DNA of 64,000 bases from Acidiferrum sp963764675 (GTDB lineage: Bacteria; Acidobacteriota; Terriglobia; Acidiferrales; UBA7541): positions 310,001 through 374,000 of the forward strand of contig CAVXTQ010000007.1 of NCBI GenBank assembly GCA_963764675.1, written 5' to 3'. Below the pieces are notes generated by a model. That model worked only from the letters and a program-made list of their open reading frames with translations. It was not told the DNA's origin and did no database searches. How positions within the stretch are numbered: the stretch's first letter is position 1; each line of letters opens with the position of its first letter. Of this stretch, positions 50,875 through 62,003 are shown piece after piece. The position numbers were made by a program, and so were the translations under genes.

Positions 50875-53383
50875 ATGCAAGCAGATAACGGCGGGCCTCA
50901 GAAGCCCAACTGGATTCATGACTTCGCGCGGGACGTGCGCTACGCCGGACGGGTACTGCGCAAGAGTCCGGGTTTTGCCGCGATCGCCATCCTGACGCTC
51001 GCGCTCGGCATTGGTGCCAACACCGCGATCTTCTCCGTCGTCAACGCCACGCTGCTGAAGCCGCTCCCGTTCCGCAGCCCCGAGAAGGTGGTTGCTCTCT
51101 GGCAGACTGAAAGCGCCCCGGGCTCGTACCCGCTGACCGGAGAAGACTATCTGGGTTGGAAAGCGGAGAACCACACGTTTGAAGGCATGAGCCTGTATTC
51201 CTGGCCCTCCAGCGCGAACATTGCTGCGGGAGAGACACCTGAAGGCGCCGCCATTGTCCGGACGGAGGCCAATTTCTTTTCGCTGCTGGGCGTGTATCCG
51301 CAGATTGGCCGCACGTTTGCGGCCGGCGAGGACCGGAACGGCGGCAGCCACGTCGCGATCTTGAGTTATGCGTTCTGGAAGGCGCGCTTCGCCGGAGCGA
51401 AGGACGTGCTCAACAAATCCGTGTCGCTGAACGGCGAACCGTACATGGTCGTTGGCGTGATGCCCGCATGGTATCGCACGCCGGGCGACGCGGAATTGTG
51501 GGTTCCGCTGGATATGTCGAAGAAGAATTTGGGCACACGCGGGTCGCATCAGTGGAGAGCGATTGGGCGAATCAAGGAAGGAGTGATGCTGGGGCAAGCG
51601 CGTGCGGATTTGCGCACGATCGCGGAACGGTACGAGAAGCAATTCCCGGACAACAACCGTGATGTGGACGCGATCGTGACACCCATGCGGGAGGATTTGA
51701 TTGGCGATTTCTCATCGCAAATCTTGATTATGTTCGGGGCGGTCGGCCTGGTGCTGTTGATCGCGTGCGCGAACGTCGCCAACCTCTTGCTGGCGCGCTC
51801 GACGAGCCGCCGTCGCGAAATCGCGGTGCGCAGCGCGCTCGGCGCGGGTCGCGGGCGGCTTTTGCGCCAGTTGCTGACGGAAAGCGTGCTGTTGTCGCTA
51901 GCCGGCGGTTTGTTGGGTGTGGCCATCGCATTCGCCGGAGTCACCGCCCTGCGCGTCGGGCTGGCGGATACGATTCCCCAGCCGAATCCGGTGACCGTCG
52001 ATCTAACGCCGTTGTTTTTCACGTTTCTCGTTAGCATCGGCGTCGGCGTGCTGTTTGGTTTGGCGCCGGCGGTTCAATCATCGATGGTGGATTGCGGACC
52101 GGCGTTGCAATCCAAGGGCGCTGTCGGCGCGAGCGCGACGCGCAGGGGGCGCTGGCTGCGCAATGTCCTCGTGGCCAGCGAGATTGCCTTGTCGCTGGCG
52201 CTGCTGGCCGGTGCGGGCCTGCTGCTGCGGACGTTTGCCCACCTGAGGTCCACGAATATCGGGGTTCGTGGTGAAAACGTCTTGACCGCTACGGTGCGCT
52301 TGCCGGAGAAGCAGTACAAGACGCTGGATCAGGGCGCGCAGTTTTACGATCGGCTCGTGGCCAACTTGAGCAACTCGCCGGCTGTGCGAGCCGCCGCAAT
52401 CACCAGCAAGCTGCCATTGCGTGGCGGGACGAACGGATACATCAAGATTCCAGGCCAGCAGATGGACAGCATGCGGGCCGCTGGTGGAATTTTCTTCCAT
52501 CAGCACGGACTATTTTCGCGCCATGGGGATTCCGCTGCTGGAAGGGCGCGAGCTGAATCGCGACGATTTTGAACTGACCGGTAAGATGATGCGGGGAAAC
52601 GTGGCTGCCAAGGACGAGGCGGAAGCAAAGGAACTTGCCGCGAAGTATGTGCTGCCCTCGGTGATCAACGAGACGATGGCGAAGACGTTCTGGCCAGGAC
52701 AAAGCGCCATCGGCAAGATCTACGAGAATTTCGTACAGTTTCGAGTGGTGGGGGTCGTGGGCGACGTCAAACAGTCGCGGGTGCGGGATAAGGTCATGCC
52801 GGAGACCTACCGGGCGCTGTCGTGGGACTTGAACGATCCTTCGCGGCCGTTCGCGGTTGTGGTACAGACCGCCGGTGCGCCGGAAAATATGACGAACACG
52901 CTGCGTAGCGCGGTGCAATCGCTGGATCCGAATCTTGCGCTGTTCCGCGTGCGCACCATGCCGCAGATCGTGGCCGACTCCATGCAAGACACCAGCTACG
53001 AGGCAGTGCTGCTGGGTACGATGGCGGCGCTGGCTCTGGTCCTCGCGTCGGTCGGGACGTACGGCGTCATGTCGTACGTGGTGGGTCAGCGGACAAATGA
53101 GATTGGGATTCGCATGGCGCTGGGGGCGCGGCCGCCCCAAATCATGGCGATGGTGCTGGCGGAGGTCTTCACGGTGGTCGGAGCCGGAATTGGTGTGGGA
53201 CTGGTGGGCGCGGTGGCGGGTGCCAGGGTCATGAAGGACCTCCTGGTGGGTGTCGCGCCATTCGACCCGGTCACTTATGCCGGCGTGTCGCTACTGCTCG
53301 CCCTAGTGGCTTTGGCAGCTTGCTATGTGCCGGTGCGTCGCGCCATGCGGGTCGATCCGGTGCTGGCGCTGCGTTATGAATGA
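50875..53383 (+). pseudogene. ADOP-type MacB/FtsX ABC permease, single frameshift
   Basis: Frame 1 (to about 52485) starts with the ADOP block FARDVRYAGRVLRKSPGFAA, IAILTLALGIGANTAIFSVV, then the periplasmic MacB_PCD domain and FtsX helices. Frame 2 continues at LVEFSSISTDYFRAMGIPLL and ends in the second FtsX domain and the RVDPVLALRYE tail. Both halves are well preserved and one base near 52480-52490 separates them, so this is either a recent inactivation or a sequence error. Joined, it would be about 835 residues, normal for the family. A GTG at 50734 is an alternative start. No cognate ATPase is adjacent. Confidence 0.85.
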
Positions 53384-53399
53384 AACGGGATGGGGAAAA

Positions 53400-53422
53400 G
53401 GGGGGACCCCCCTGGGTTTTTT
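53400..53422 (+). terminator. Rho-independent terminator after ABC permease
   Basis: G-run/ACCCCCC, then the stem ACCC/GGGT directly followed by six T residues, 17 bp after the permease stop. Confidence 0.5.
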
Positions 53423-53425
53423 AAC

Positions 53426-53492
53426 AAGTGTTCATTCTAAAGGGAGTTAAAGTTGTTTATTTTGATACACTTTTGCAAGTGTTGATTCTAAA
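53426..53492 (+). repeat. AT-rich spacer with 16-bp direct repeat
   Basis: AAGTGTTCATTCTAAA at 53426-53441 and AAGTGTTGATTCTAAA at 53477-53492, 51 bp start to start, in an AT-rich island unlike the surrounding DNA. The rest of 53493-53794 has no recognisable gene. Confidence 0.5.
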
Positions 53493-53794
53493 TAAGTTAC
53501 GCGCCCACCTTGTTAGCTAGCTGGTTACTAGAATTTGTAGCGCGGATCGACGCGTCCGATGGGATCGTTGGCGTACTCTTACACGACAAGTACCATACCA
53601 CATGAATTACCTTCCGTCAAGAGGAACGTTAGATGTTCTGGTACGTTGTCTAGCGCATATCTTATGAGTGGTCTTTGATTGAGTTCCGAAAGGCGCATCT
53701 CTGTATTGTGGTCTTTGGTGCTGCGCCGACGGCGGTGCGGCAATGGTCAGTCTTCGTTGACTTGCGATTTAGCGCAACCTAAGATGTGCTCCAA

Positions 53795-56731
53795 ATGGCG
53801 GGCACCGACCCCCTCATCGGACAAACCGTTGCTCATTACCGCATCGTCGAGAAACTCGGCGGCGGGGGGATGGGCGTGGTCTACAAGGCCGAAGACACTC
53901 GGCTTCGGCGGTTTGTCGCGCTCAAGTTCTTGCCGCAGGAAGTTGCCCGCGACCCGCAGGCACTGGCACGCTTTCAACGCGAAGCGCAAGCCGCTTCTGC
54001 CTTGAATCACCCCAATATTTGCACGATTCACGACATTGGCGAGCAGGACGGGCAAGCATTCATCGCCATGGAGTTTCTGGACGGCATGACGCTAAAGCAT
54101 AGCGTCGCCGGACGCCCTATGGAGTTGGAGATCCTGCTCTCGCTGGGGATCGAGATAGCCGATGCGCTGGACGCCGCCCATTCCGAAGGCATCATTCACC
54201 GCGACATCAAGCCCGCCAACATTTTCGTGACCAAGCGTGGCCACGCCAAGCTGCTGGACTTCGGCCTTGCGAAGGTCTCAGTCACGGCGTCCGCGGGCCA
54301 GACTTCAGTGGATCGCGCGGAGACACGAAGTATTGATGCGCAGCATCTGACCAGTCCGGGGACAGCGCTGGGCACGGTCGCGTATATGTCCCCGGAGCAG
54401 ACCCTGGGCAAGGAATTGGATACCCGGACCGACCTTTTTTCCTTTGGCACTGTTCTCTATGAAATGGCCACGGGAACACTTCCTTTTCGCGGCGAGACTT
54501 CCGCGGCGGTGTTCGACTCGATTCTGCGCCGGGCCCCGGTTGCCCCGGTGCGGCTGAATCCGGACTTGCCGGCACGACTGGAAGACGTGATCAATAAGGC
54601 CCTGGAGAAGGATCGCAATCTGCGCTACCAACACGCTGCTGATGTTCGCACCGACCTGCAGCGACTCAAGCGCGACAGCGATTCGGGTCGCAGCGCCCAG
54701 ATGCAAGCGCCCGGGGATGATGTGGCTCCTTCCTCGGCAGCGAGAGCAGCGCAGCCATCCATGCCGTCCACACAGCAAAGCGCAGCCGCGCCTGCGCCGC
54801 CCGTGAAAATCGATAGCGCGTCGCCGCGGCACTGGAAATCGCTTGCGGTTGCGTCCCTGGTTGTAGCTGTCGCGGTCGCCTCGCTTTTCTACTGGCGCTC
54901 TACGAAAGCGGCCCTGCTCACGGAAAAAGACACCATTCTTCTGGCGGACTTCATCAACACCACGGGTGATCCGGTTTTCGACGGAACCCTAAAGCAAGCG
55001 CTGGCCGTGCAACTCCAACAGTCCCCGTTTCTTTACATCTTTCCGGATAAGGGGGTTCGCGACACTCTGCAGCTCATGGGCCATTCGCAAGATGAGCGGG
55101 TTACCGGTGCGGTGGCGCGCGAACTGTGCGAACGAGAAGGTATCAAAGCGGTTCTCGACGGTTCCATCTCGGCGCTCGGAACCCAATATGTAATCTCGGT
55201 CGATGCCTTGAACTGCCGCACCGGCGATTCGCTAGCACGGGATCAGGTGACCGCGAGCAGTAAAGAAAAAGTGTTGGCCGCCCTTAGCGAAGCCGCTATC
55301 CGGTTGCGAAGCAAACTGGGCGAGTCCCTGGCCTCCATTCAGAAATTTGACAAGCCTATCCAGGAAGCAACCACTACTTCGCTCGAAGCACTGAAGGCCT
55401 ACTCTCAGGCCAACGACCTGAACGATAGGGGAAACGATTTGCAGTCCATTCCCCTGTATGAGCGCGCGATCCAATTAGATCCAAATTTCGCTTCCGCCTA
55501 TGGCGAATTGGCGAGCGTCTACGCAAACGAAAACGAGGAACAGCGAAGTGTTGAGTACATGACGAAGGCGTATGCCCTGCGCGACCGCGTGAGCGACAGA
55601 GAAAGGTTTAACATCGACTCCGATTACTACTGGATGGTTCCGGGAGACCTGGATAAGGAAATGGAGAACGACAAGTTATTCCACGAGGCCTACCCTCGTG
55701 AGGATATTCCCGTCAACGATCTTGCAGTCAACAACTGTTTGCTTCTCGGCCAATTCGAGAAAGGCATCCAATTCGCGAACGAGGCGCTGAGGCTCAACCC
55801 GCATGCCAGGGGCGCTTACGGTGCGCTAACCTGCGGGTATTTAGGCCTCAACCGTGCGGACGAAGCGAGAACTTTTCTCGAGAATGTTCTCCCGCAGGAT
55901 TCCGAAAACCCTTCCGTTCATTTCAATCTTTATTGGGCCTATGTGCCACTCGGAGACGAAGCCGGCGCTGAGCGCCAGCTGCAATGGGCTTCCGACAAGT
56001 TCCTCGGGGCGGGACTCCTTGGCTTCGCTTCGGGAAGACTTGCAGGCCTAGGCAAGATTCAGAAAGCGCGGGAATTGGCGGCGCAGGCCCAGCAGCTTTT
56101 CAAAAACAACAATTTCAAGGGAAGCGCGGCCAATGCAGGCGCCTACCTTGCCCTGATAGAAGCGGCAGTGGGGAATATTGCGGCGGCACGCCAGCAAGTC
56201 TCAGCGAGTGAAGCGCTTTCCCGTACGCGGACCAATCTGCCGGCGCTGGCCGTAGCGCTAGCCCTTGTGGGCGATTCCAGCACAGCGGGAAAGCTGGTGG
56301 ATGAGCTCAACCGACGCTATCCTTCGGATTACCAGGTGAATGCAAGTGCTCCATGCGCTGAGGCACTTCTGCAATCCAGCCGCGGGAATACCGCCGCGGC
56401 CATCCAGGCGTTGCAACCTGCCGTTCGCTACGAACGGGGGCCCGTGTGGGGATTCCTCCCTGGCTATGTGCGCGGCCTAGTCTACCTTCGTGGCCACCAG
56501 GGAAAGGAAGCCGCCGCCGAGTTCCAAAAAATTCTAAGCTATCGCGCTATCGGCGCCACGGTTCCTCTCTACGCGCTCTCCTACGTGGGTTTGGCCCGTG
56601 CTGCGTCGCTGGCCGGCGACACGGCCAAGGCGCGCGCTGCCTACCAGGATTTTTTTGCGTTGTGGAAGGACGCCGACCCTGGCGTACCCGTGCTCGTGGC
56701 CGCCAAGTCCGAATACGCGAAGCTGCAATGA
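53795..56731 (+). CDS. Ser/Thr protein kinase with C-terminal TPR sensor
   Basis: 978 residues from the ATG at 53795; a GTG three codons upstream is possible. The kinase domain is complete: GGGGMGVVYKAED glycine loop, VALKFLP (Lys44), IIHRDIKPANIFV, LLDFGLAKVS, GTVAYMSPEQTLGK and RTDLFSFGTVLYEMATG. A Pro/Ala linker and one helix (SLAVASLVVAVAVASLFYW, about residue 360) follow. The extracytoplasmic part begins with a FINTTGDPVFDGTLKQALAV block, then TPRs (YERAIQLDPNFASAYGELAS; NEALRLNPHARGAYGAL). Its kinase half is close in DNA and protein to the kinase at position 1, but the sensor halves differ, suggesting duplication and domain exchange. Confidence 0.95.
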   Translation: MAGTDPLIGQTVAHYRIVEKLGGGGMGVVYKAEDTRLRRFVALKFLPQEVARDPQALARFQREAQAASALNHPNICTIHDIGEQDGQAFIAMEFLDGMTLKHSVAGRPMELEILLSLGIEIADALDAAHSEGIIHRDIKPANIFVTKRGHAKLLDFGLAKVSVTASAGQTSVDRAETRSIDAQHLTSPGTALGTVAYMSPEQTLGKELDTRTDLFSFGTVLYEMATGTLPFRGETSAAVFDSILRRAPVAPVRLNPDLPARLEDVINKALEKDRNLRYQHAADVRTDLQRLKRDSDSGRSAQMQAPGDDVAPSSAARAAQPSMPSTQQSAAAPAPPVKIDSASPRHWKSLAVASLVVAVAVASLFYWRSTKAALLTEKDTILLADFINTTGDPVFDGTLKQALAVQLQQSPFLYIFPDKGVRDTLQLMGHSQDERVTGAVARELCEREGIKAVLDGSISALGTQYVISVDALNCRTGDSLARDQVTASSKEKVLAALSEAAIRLRSKLGESLASIQKFDKPIQEATTTSLEALKAYSQANDLNDRGNDLQSIPLYERAIQLDPNFASAYGELASVYANENEEQRSVEYMTKAYALRDRVSDRERFNIDSDYYWMVPGDLDKEMENDKLFHEAYPREDIPVNDLAVNNCLLLGQFEKGIQFANEALRLNPHARGAYGALTCGYLGLNRADEARTFLENVLPQDSENPSVHFNLYWAYVPLGDEAGAERQLQWASDKFLGAGLLGFASGRLAGLGKIQKARELAAQAQQLFKNNNFKGSAANAGAYLALIEAAVGNIAAARQQVSASEALSRTRTNLPALAVALALVGDSSTAGKLVDELNRRYPSDYQVNASAPCAEALLQSSRGNTAAAIQALQPAVRYERGPVWGFLPGYVRGLVYLRGHQGKEAAAEFQKILSYRAIGATVPLYALSYVGLARAASLAGDTAKARAAYQDFFALWKDADPGVPVLVAAKSEYAKLQ

Positions 56732-56751
56732 TCTTATCGGCGCTGTGGGGA

Positions 56752-57312
56752 TCAGGCGCGGGCTTTGTCGATCATTTCTTTCCAGACGCCTTTGCTCTTT
56801 AGGATGAGCTCGACGAGTTCGCGGGCGGCGCCTTTGCCGCCAATGGCTTTGGTTACGTAGTGGGCGGCGTCCTTTACTTCGATGGCGGCGTCGCCTACGG
56901 CGACGGCGAGGCCGACGCGGCGCATCACGGTGAGGTCGGGGAGATCATCGCCGAGGTAAGCTACTTCGGATTCCTGGACGCCGGCTTTCTTGAGGATTTC
57001 TTCGTAGGCCGGGATTTTGTGGGGTTGCTTCTCGTAGACGAAGTCCATGCCCATCTCACTGGCGCGGCGGCGCACGGCGGCGCTTTCGCGGCCGCTGATG
57101 ATGCCAGTGCGTAGGCCGGCGGTGCGCGCAAGGGTGAGGCCCTGGCCGTCGTGGGCGTCGAAGGTTTTCATTTCGAGCGCGGAGCCGTCTGGTTGCGAAA
57201 CCAGGCTAACGCTGCCGTTGGTGATGGTGCCGTCGACATCCATCAGCAGGATTTTGATTTGTTTGGCGCGTTTGGCGACGGCGGCTGGGATTTTGCGTTG
57301 GGATTTTGGCAA
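56752..57312 (-). CDS. kdsC: 3-deoxy-D-manno-octulosonate 8-phosphate phosphatase
   Basis: The 186-residue cap-less HAD phosphatase has ILLMDVDGTITNGSV (nucleophile Asp), GIISGRESAAVRRRASEMGM and YLGDDLPDLTVMRRVGLAVA (metal-binding Asp pair), all typical of KdsC. It removes phosphate from Kdo-8-P, the third step towards CMP-Kdo. It is the last of the minus-strand Kdo genes, 204 bp after kdsD, a gap filled by two REP-like palindromes. Confidence 0.93.
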   Translation of the reverse strand: MPKSQRKIPAAVAKRAKQIKILLMDVDGTITNGSVSLVSQPDGSALEMKTFDAHDGQGLTLARTAGLRTGIISGRESAAVRRRASEMGMDFVYEKQPHKIPAYEEILKKAGVQESEVAYLGDDLPDLTVMRRVGLAVAVGDAAIEVKDAAHYVTKAIGGKGAARELVELILKSKGVWKEMIDKARA

Positions 57313-57373
57313 GGTGCTCTCCTACTTGGTTGATCTTGGCGCGAACTCTGAAGTATTTGCCCGTGCGTCGTCT

Positions 57374-57403
57374 AAACCCCGCCCTCTGAAGAGGGCGGCT
57401 ACA
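57374..57403. repeat. REP-like palindrome (CCGCCCTCTGAAG family)
   Basis: AAACCCCGCCCTCTGAAGAG then GGCGGCTACA: one mismatch to 49211-49240. Confidence 0.7.
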
Positions 57404-57469
57404 GCAACTCAACACATTGCAACAGTCGGTAAGAAAAAAGCGTCAAGCACTTGGGTTGATTGCCAAGAT

Positions 57470-57497
57470 GGGGCGCAGCATGCTGCGCCCCTACAAG
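57470..57497. repeat. REP-like perfect palindrome
   Basis: GGGGCGCAGCA joined to its reverse complement TGCTGCGCCCC (57470-57491), followed by TACAAG, a tail similar to the other CTACA-ended repeats. Confidence 0.7.
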
Positions 57498-57516
57498 CAC
57501 AAAGCTCCGGACGAGC

Positions 57517-58476
57517 TCACATGAGTTCCAGGGTCCAGAGGTCGTGCAGGTGCACTACACCTAGGACGCCTTGCGCTTCGTCGACGACCACGATCGAAGT
57601 GATCTTGCGCTTCTCCATCAGATTGAGCGCTTCGCTGGCCAAGACGTGGGGGCCGATGGTTTGCGGATCGCGGGTCATGGCGGCTCCTGCGGTCATTTCG
57701 AGAGTGGCGCCGCGATGCTTTTCCATCAGGCGGCGGAGGTCGCCGTCGGTGAGGATGCCAGCGAGGCGGCCGTCTGGATGAGTGACGGTGGTCATGCCGA
57801 GGCCTTTGTCGCTCATCTCGTGGATCACCTCGGGCATTGGCGTTTCCGGCGAAACGCGGGGCAGCGCGCCGGCGGCGTGCATGGTGTGCTCAACGCGGAG
57901 AAGCTTTCTGCCGAGGCGGCCGGCGGGATGCAGGGCGGCAAAATCATCGTGACGAAAATCGCGGCGCTCCAGCAGGGCGACGGCGAGGGCGTCGCCGACA
58001 GCCATCGCGACGGTGGTGCTTGCCGTCGGAGCGAGATTGAGAGAGCACGCTTCCTCACGGACGCTCACGTCCAGTGCCACCTCGCTTGCTTCGGCTAGCG
58101 TGGAGCGGATTTTGCCCGTGAGGGTAACGAGAGGCATCTCCAGGCGCTTGAGAGCTTCGAGGAGACGCACAATTTCTTCGGTCTCTCCACCGTAGGAGAC
58201 CGCGAGCATCGCGTCGCCGCGCGCGAGCATGCCGAGATCGCCGTGGACGGCTTCGGCCGGATGCAGAAAAAACGATGGCGTGCCGGTGCTGGAGAGCGTG
58301 GCGGAAATTTTTCGACCGATGAGGCCGGATTTGCCCATGCCGCTGACGACCACGCGGCCTTTGCAGGCGAAAAGCAGATCGACGGCTTTTTCGAAGCTGG
58401 TGTCGAGACGCGTGAGTACGTCTTGGATGGCTTGGGCTTCGATTTGCAGAACGCGGCGAGCGGTGTTGAGGCTCAT
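57517..58476 (-). CDS. kdsD: D-arabinose-5-phosphate isomerase
   Basis: The 319-residue protein has an N-terminal SIS domain (GRVVVSGMGKSGLIGRKISA, PSFFLHPAEAVHGDLGML, AVSYGGETEEIVRLL). Two CBS domains follow (MSDKGLGMTTVTHPDGRLAG; LMEKRKITSIVVVDEAQG), the full KdsD/KpsF layout. It interconverts ribulose-5-P and arabinose-5-P, the first step of Kdo synthesis. Its ATG overlaps the kdsA stop (ATGA), so the two are translationally coupled. Confidence 0.95.
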   Translation of the reverse strand: MSLNTARRVLQIEAQAIQDVLTRLDTSFEKAVDLLFACKGRVVVSGMGKSGLIGRKISATLSSTGTPSFFLHPAEAVHGDLGMLARGDAMLAVSYGGETEEIVRLLEALKRLEMPLVTLTGKIRSTLAEASEVALDVSVREEACSLNLAPTASTTVAMAVGDALAVALLERRDFRHDDFAALHPAGRLGRKLLRVEHTMHAAGALPRVSPETPMPEVIHEMSDKGLGMTTVTHPDGRLAGILTDGDLRRLMEKHRGATLEMTAGAAMTRDPQTIGPHVLASEALNLMEKRKITSIVVVDEAQGVLGVVHLHDLWTLELM

Positions 58477-59313
58477 GCCACGCTCCAGCGGCGGACTAGT
58501 GTGGAGAGCTCTTTCAGCCGCGCGAGCAGGGCAGGGAGCTGCGAAAGCGGGAGGGCGTTTGCGCCGTCCGAAAGGGCGGCGGCGGGATTGTCGTGAGTTT
58601 CGAGAAAGATGCCATCGACGCCTGCGGCTACGCCAGCGCGAGCTAGCGGCTCGATGAATTCGGGCTGGCCGCCGCTCGCGTCGCCCTTGCCCGCCGGGAA
58701 GCTGCACGGAGTGCGTAACGTCGAAGACTACCGGATAGCCGAGTTTTTGCAGGATCGGGAAGGAGCGCATGTCCACCACGAGATTCTGATAGCCGAAGGA
58801 TGCGCCGCGCTCGGTGAGAACGATCTTGTCGTTGCCGGACGCGGCGATTTTCTCGACGACATTGGTCATGTCCCACGGGGAGAGGAATTGCGCTTTCTTC
58901 ACGTTGATGATACGGCCGGTTTTGGCGGCGGCGGCGAGCAAATCGGTTTGGCGCGACAAGAACGCGGGGATTTGCAATATGTCGCAGACTTCCGCGGCTG
59001 GCTCGGCGTGAGCGGCTTCGTGAATGTCGGTGAGAATCGGTAGCTTCAGGTCGTTTTTAATCTTGGCGAGAACCCGCAAGCCTTCTTTCAGTCCGGGGCC
59101 GCGAAAGGATTTGACCGACGAGCGATTGGCCTTGTCGTAGGAAGCTTTGAAGATGTAAGGCACGCCAGCGTCGGCTGCCAAGCGCGCGACGCGCTCGGCG
59201 ATGGTGCGCGCGTGCGTTTCGCTTTCGATTACGCACGGCCCGGCGATCAGAAAAAGCGGATTGGCGCCGCCGAGGCGGAGAGAACCGACTGGAATCTCAC
59301 GGGTTGCGCTCAT
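58473..59313 (-). CDS. kdsA: 2-dehydro-3-deoxyphosphooctonate aldolase (KdsA), frameshifted in this sequence
   Basis: From the ATG at 59313 the protein reads LFLIAGPCVIESETHARTIA, FKASYDKANRSSVKSFRGPG, TDIHEAAHAEPAAEVCDILQ, RQTDLLAAAAKTGRIINVKK and VVFDVTHSVQLPGG, classic KdsA. One extra G near 58691 then throws the frame off. The correct continuation (EFIEPLARAGVAAGVDGIFL, ETHDNPAAALSDGANALPL) lies in another frame and ends at the TGA overlapping kdsD. Because the Kdo pathway is normally indispensable and both parts are perfectly conserved, a sequencing or assembly error is more likely than true loss. KdsA joins arabinose-5-P and PEP to give Kdo-8-P. Confidence 0.9.
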
Positions 59314-59420
59314 TTCGGAACATTGAAGATAGCACAGACGTAGCGCGGTTATGCCGGGGAGATGGGTGGAACTCGGGCAGTAGCCTTCGCGCGGACGATG
59401 TGCATGAAGCTGACGCCTGA

Positions 59421-59450
59421 AAGGCGGTGGCGAGCCACCGCACTCCAAAG
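59421..59450. repeat. REP-like palindrome (GGCGGC family)
   Basis: GCGGTGGCGAGCCACCGC (59424-59441) followed by ACTCCAAAG, matching 36648-36675 in form and tail. Confidence 0.65.
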
Positions 59451-59475
59451 TTGCTCGCGCAACTCCAAGGTTTGG

Positions 59476-61146
<1,671 letters not shown>

Positions 61147-61550
61147 CCTTGCAGCCCGAGGCTCGCTTCTATCCTGCCAGCTTGCCGGGCTTGTCTGCCC
61201 TCCACAGGAGTGACGTACGCATAATTATGGTCGGAACTCGCGGAACTGTCAAATGCAAGTACTTGGTGATGTGAAACAAAGAATCTTCTCGATGGTGGTT
61301 TCGAATGCCGTTGCGCGAAACCTTTTTCCACAAGCAGTGTTTATAGCCGTGGGGGATTCTTCGGCAGGCGGCCGGCGTGTCAATAGTTTGTCATTGCGCA
61401 CCGAATTGAGCCGCTGAAGAAACCACCATGGGCACTAAGTTCATCTAATTAGGGAATAAGAAGTAGCGCGGGATGCGGTCCTGGGGAGCCGGCTTGCTCC
61501 GCGTAACCAAAAGGCTCAACCAAGGAGCCCTCCAACCTGGGGAAAAACGA
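61147..61550 (+). other. Intergenic region with structured leader
   Basis: Divergent promoter region of pyrG and the secreted-protein operon. Just before the latter are two consecutive hairpins, GGAGC-CGGCTT-GCTCC (61485-61500) and GGCTC-AACCAAG-GAGCC (61513-61529). The second ends 21 bases before the ATG, with the GGGGAAAA ribosome-binding site in between. I do not recognise a known riboswitch class. Confidence 0.4.
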
Positions 61551-62003
61551 ATGATGCAAATGACTCGAAATTGTATTGGTGCTGCCTGGTTCTGCCTGTC
61601 TTTGTTGTTGGCGGCGGCCGCCGGCGCACAGCAAACGTTGCCATCGCTTCACGCGGGTTACAACCTGGCTCGCGAAGTCAACGTTGTCGGAACTGTTTCG
61701 GAAGTCGTCAAAGACTCCAGCACCGGTCCGCTGGGCACACACCTGCTCATTCACACGGCAACCGGAATTGTAGATGTTCACGTCGGCAGCGCACAGTTTC
61801 TCGAATTGAATCATCTTTCTCTGGCTTCCGGGGATTCCGTTCGCGTGATCGGCGAGGGCTTCGCCAATGGCACGGAGACAGTATTCTTAGCGCGCATCGT
61901 GCAAAAGGGCACCACCGCCGTTGCGGTGCGCTCGCCCAAGGGCATGCCGCTCTGGCGTGCTGGAGCGCGTGTGGCTGATGCCAAGCATGGAGGTGCACTG
62001 TGA
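61551..62003 (+). CDS. Secreted small OB-fold-like protein
   Basis: 150 residues from the ATG at 61551 with GGGGAAAAACGA upstream and a signal peptide (IGAAWFCLSLLLAAAAGAQQ). The mature part, VNVVGTVSEVVKDSSTGPLG, HLLIHTATGIVDVHVGSAQF and SGDSVRVIGEGFANGTETVF, has the strand order of a small OB-like beta barrel. Function unknown. Its stop overlaps the next start (GTGA), so the two are co-translated. Confidence 0.65.
   Translation: MMQMTRNCIGAAWFCLSLLLAAAAGAQQTLPSLHAGYNLAREVNVVGTVSEVVKDSSTGPLGTHLLIHTATGIVDVHVGSAQFLELNHLSLASGDSVRVIGEGFANGTETVFLARIVQKGTTAVAVRSPKGMPLWRAGARVADAKHGGAL

Noticed and set aside
58477..59448. Reading the kdsA-kdsD open frame as one fused 643-residue protein
   Set aside because: The fusion arises only because the kdsA frame is shifted by one base; the linker region is Arg-rich nonsense and the proper kdsA end overlaps the kdsD ATG.
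61441..61529. Known riboswitch (c-di-GMP or fluoride type) in the leader
   Set aside because: Conserved core sequences of these classes are not present; only generic hairpins are seen.
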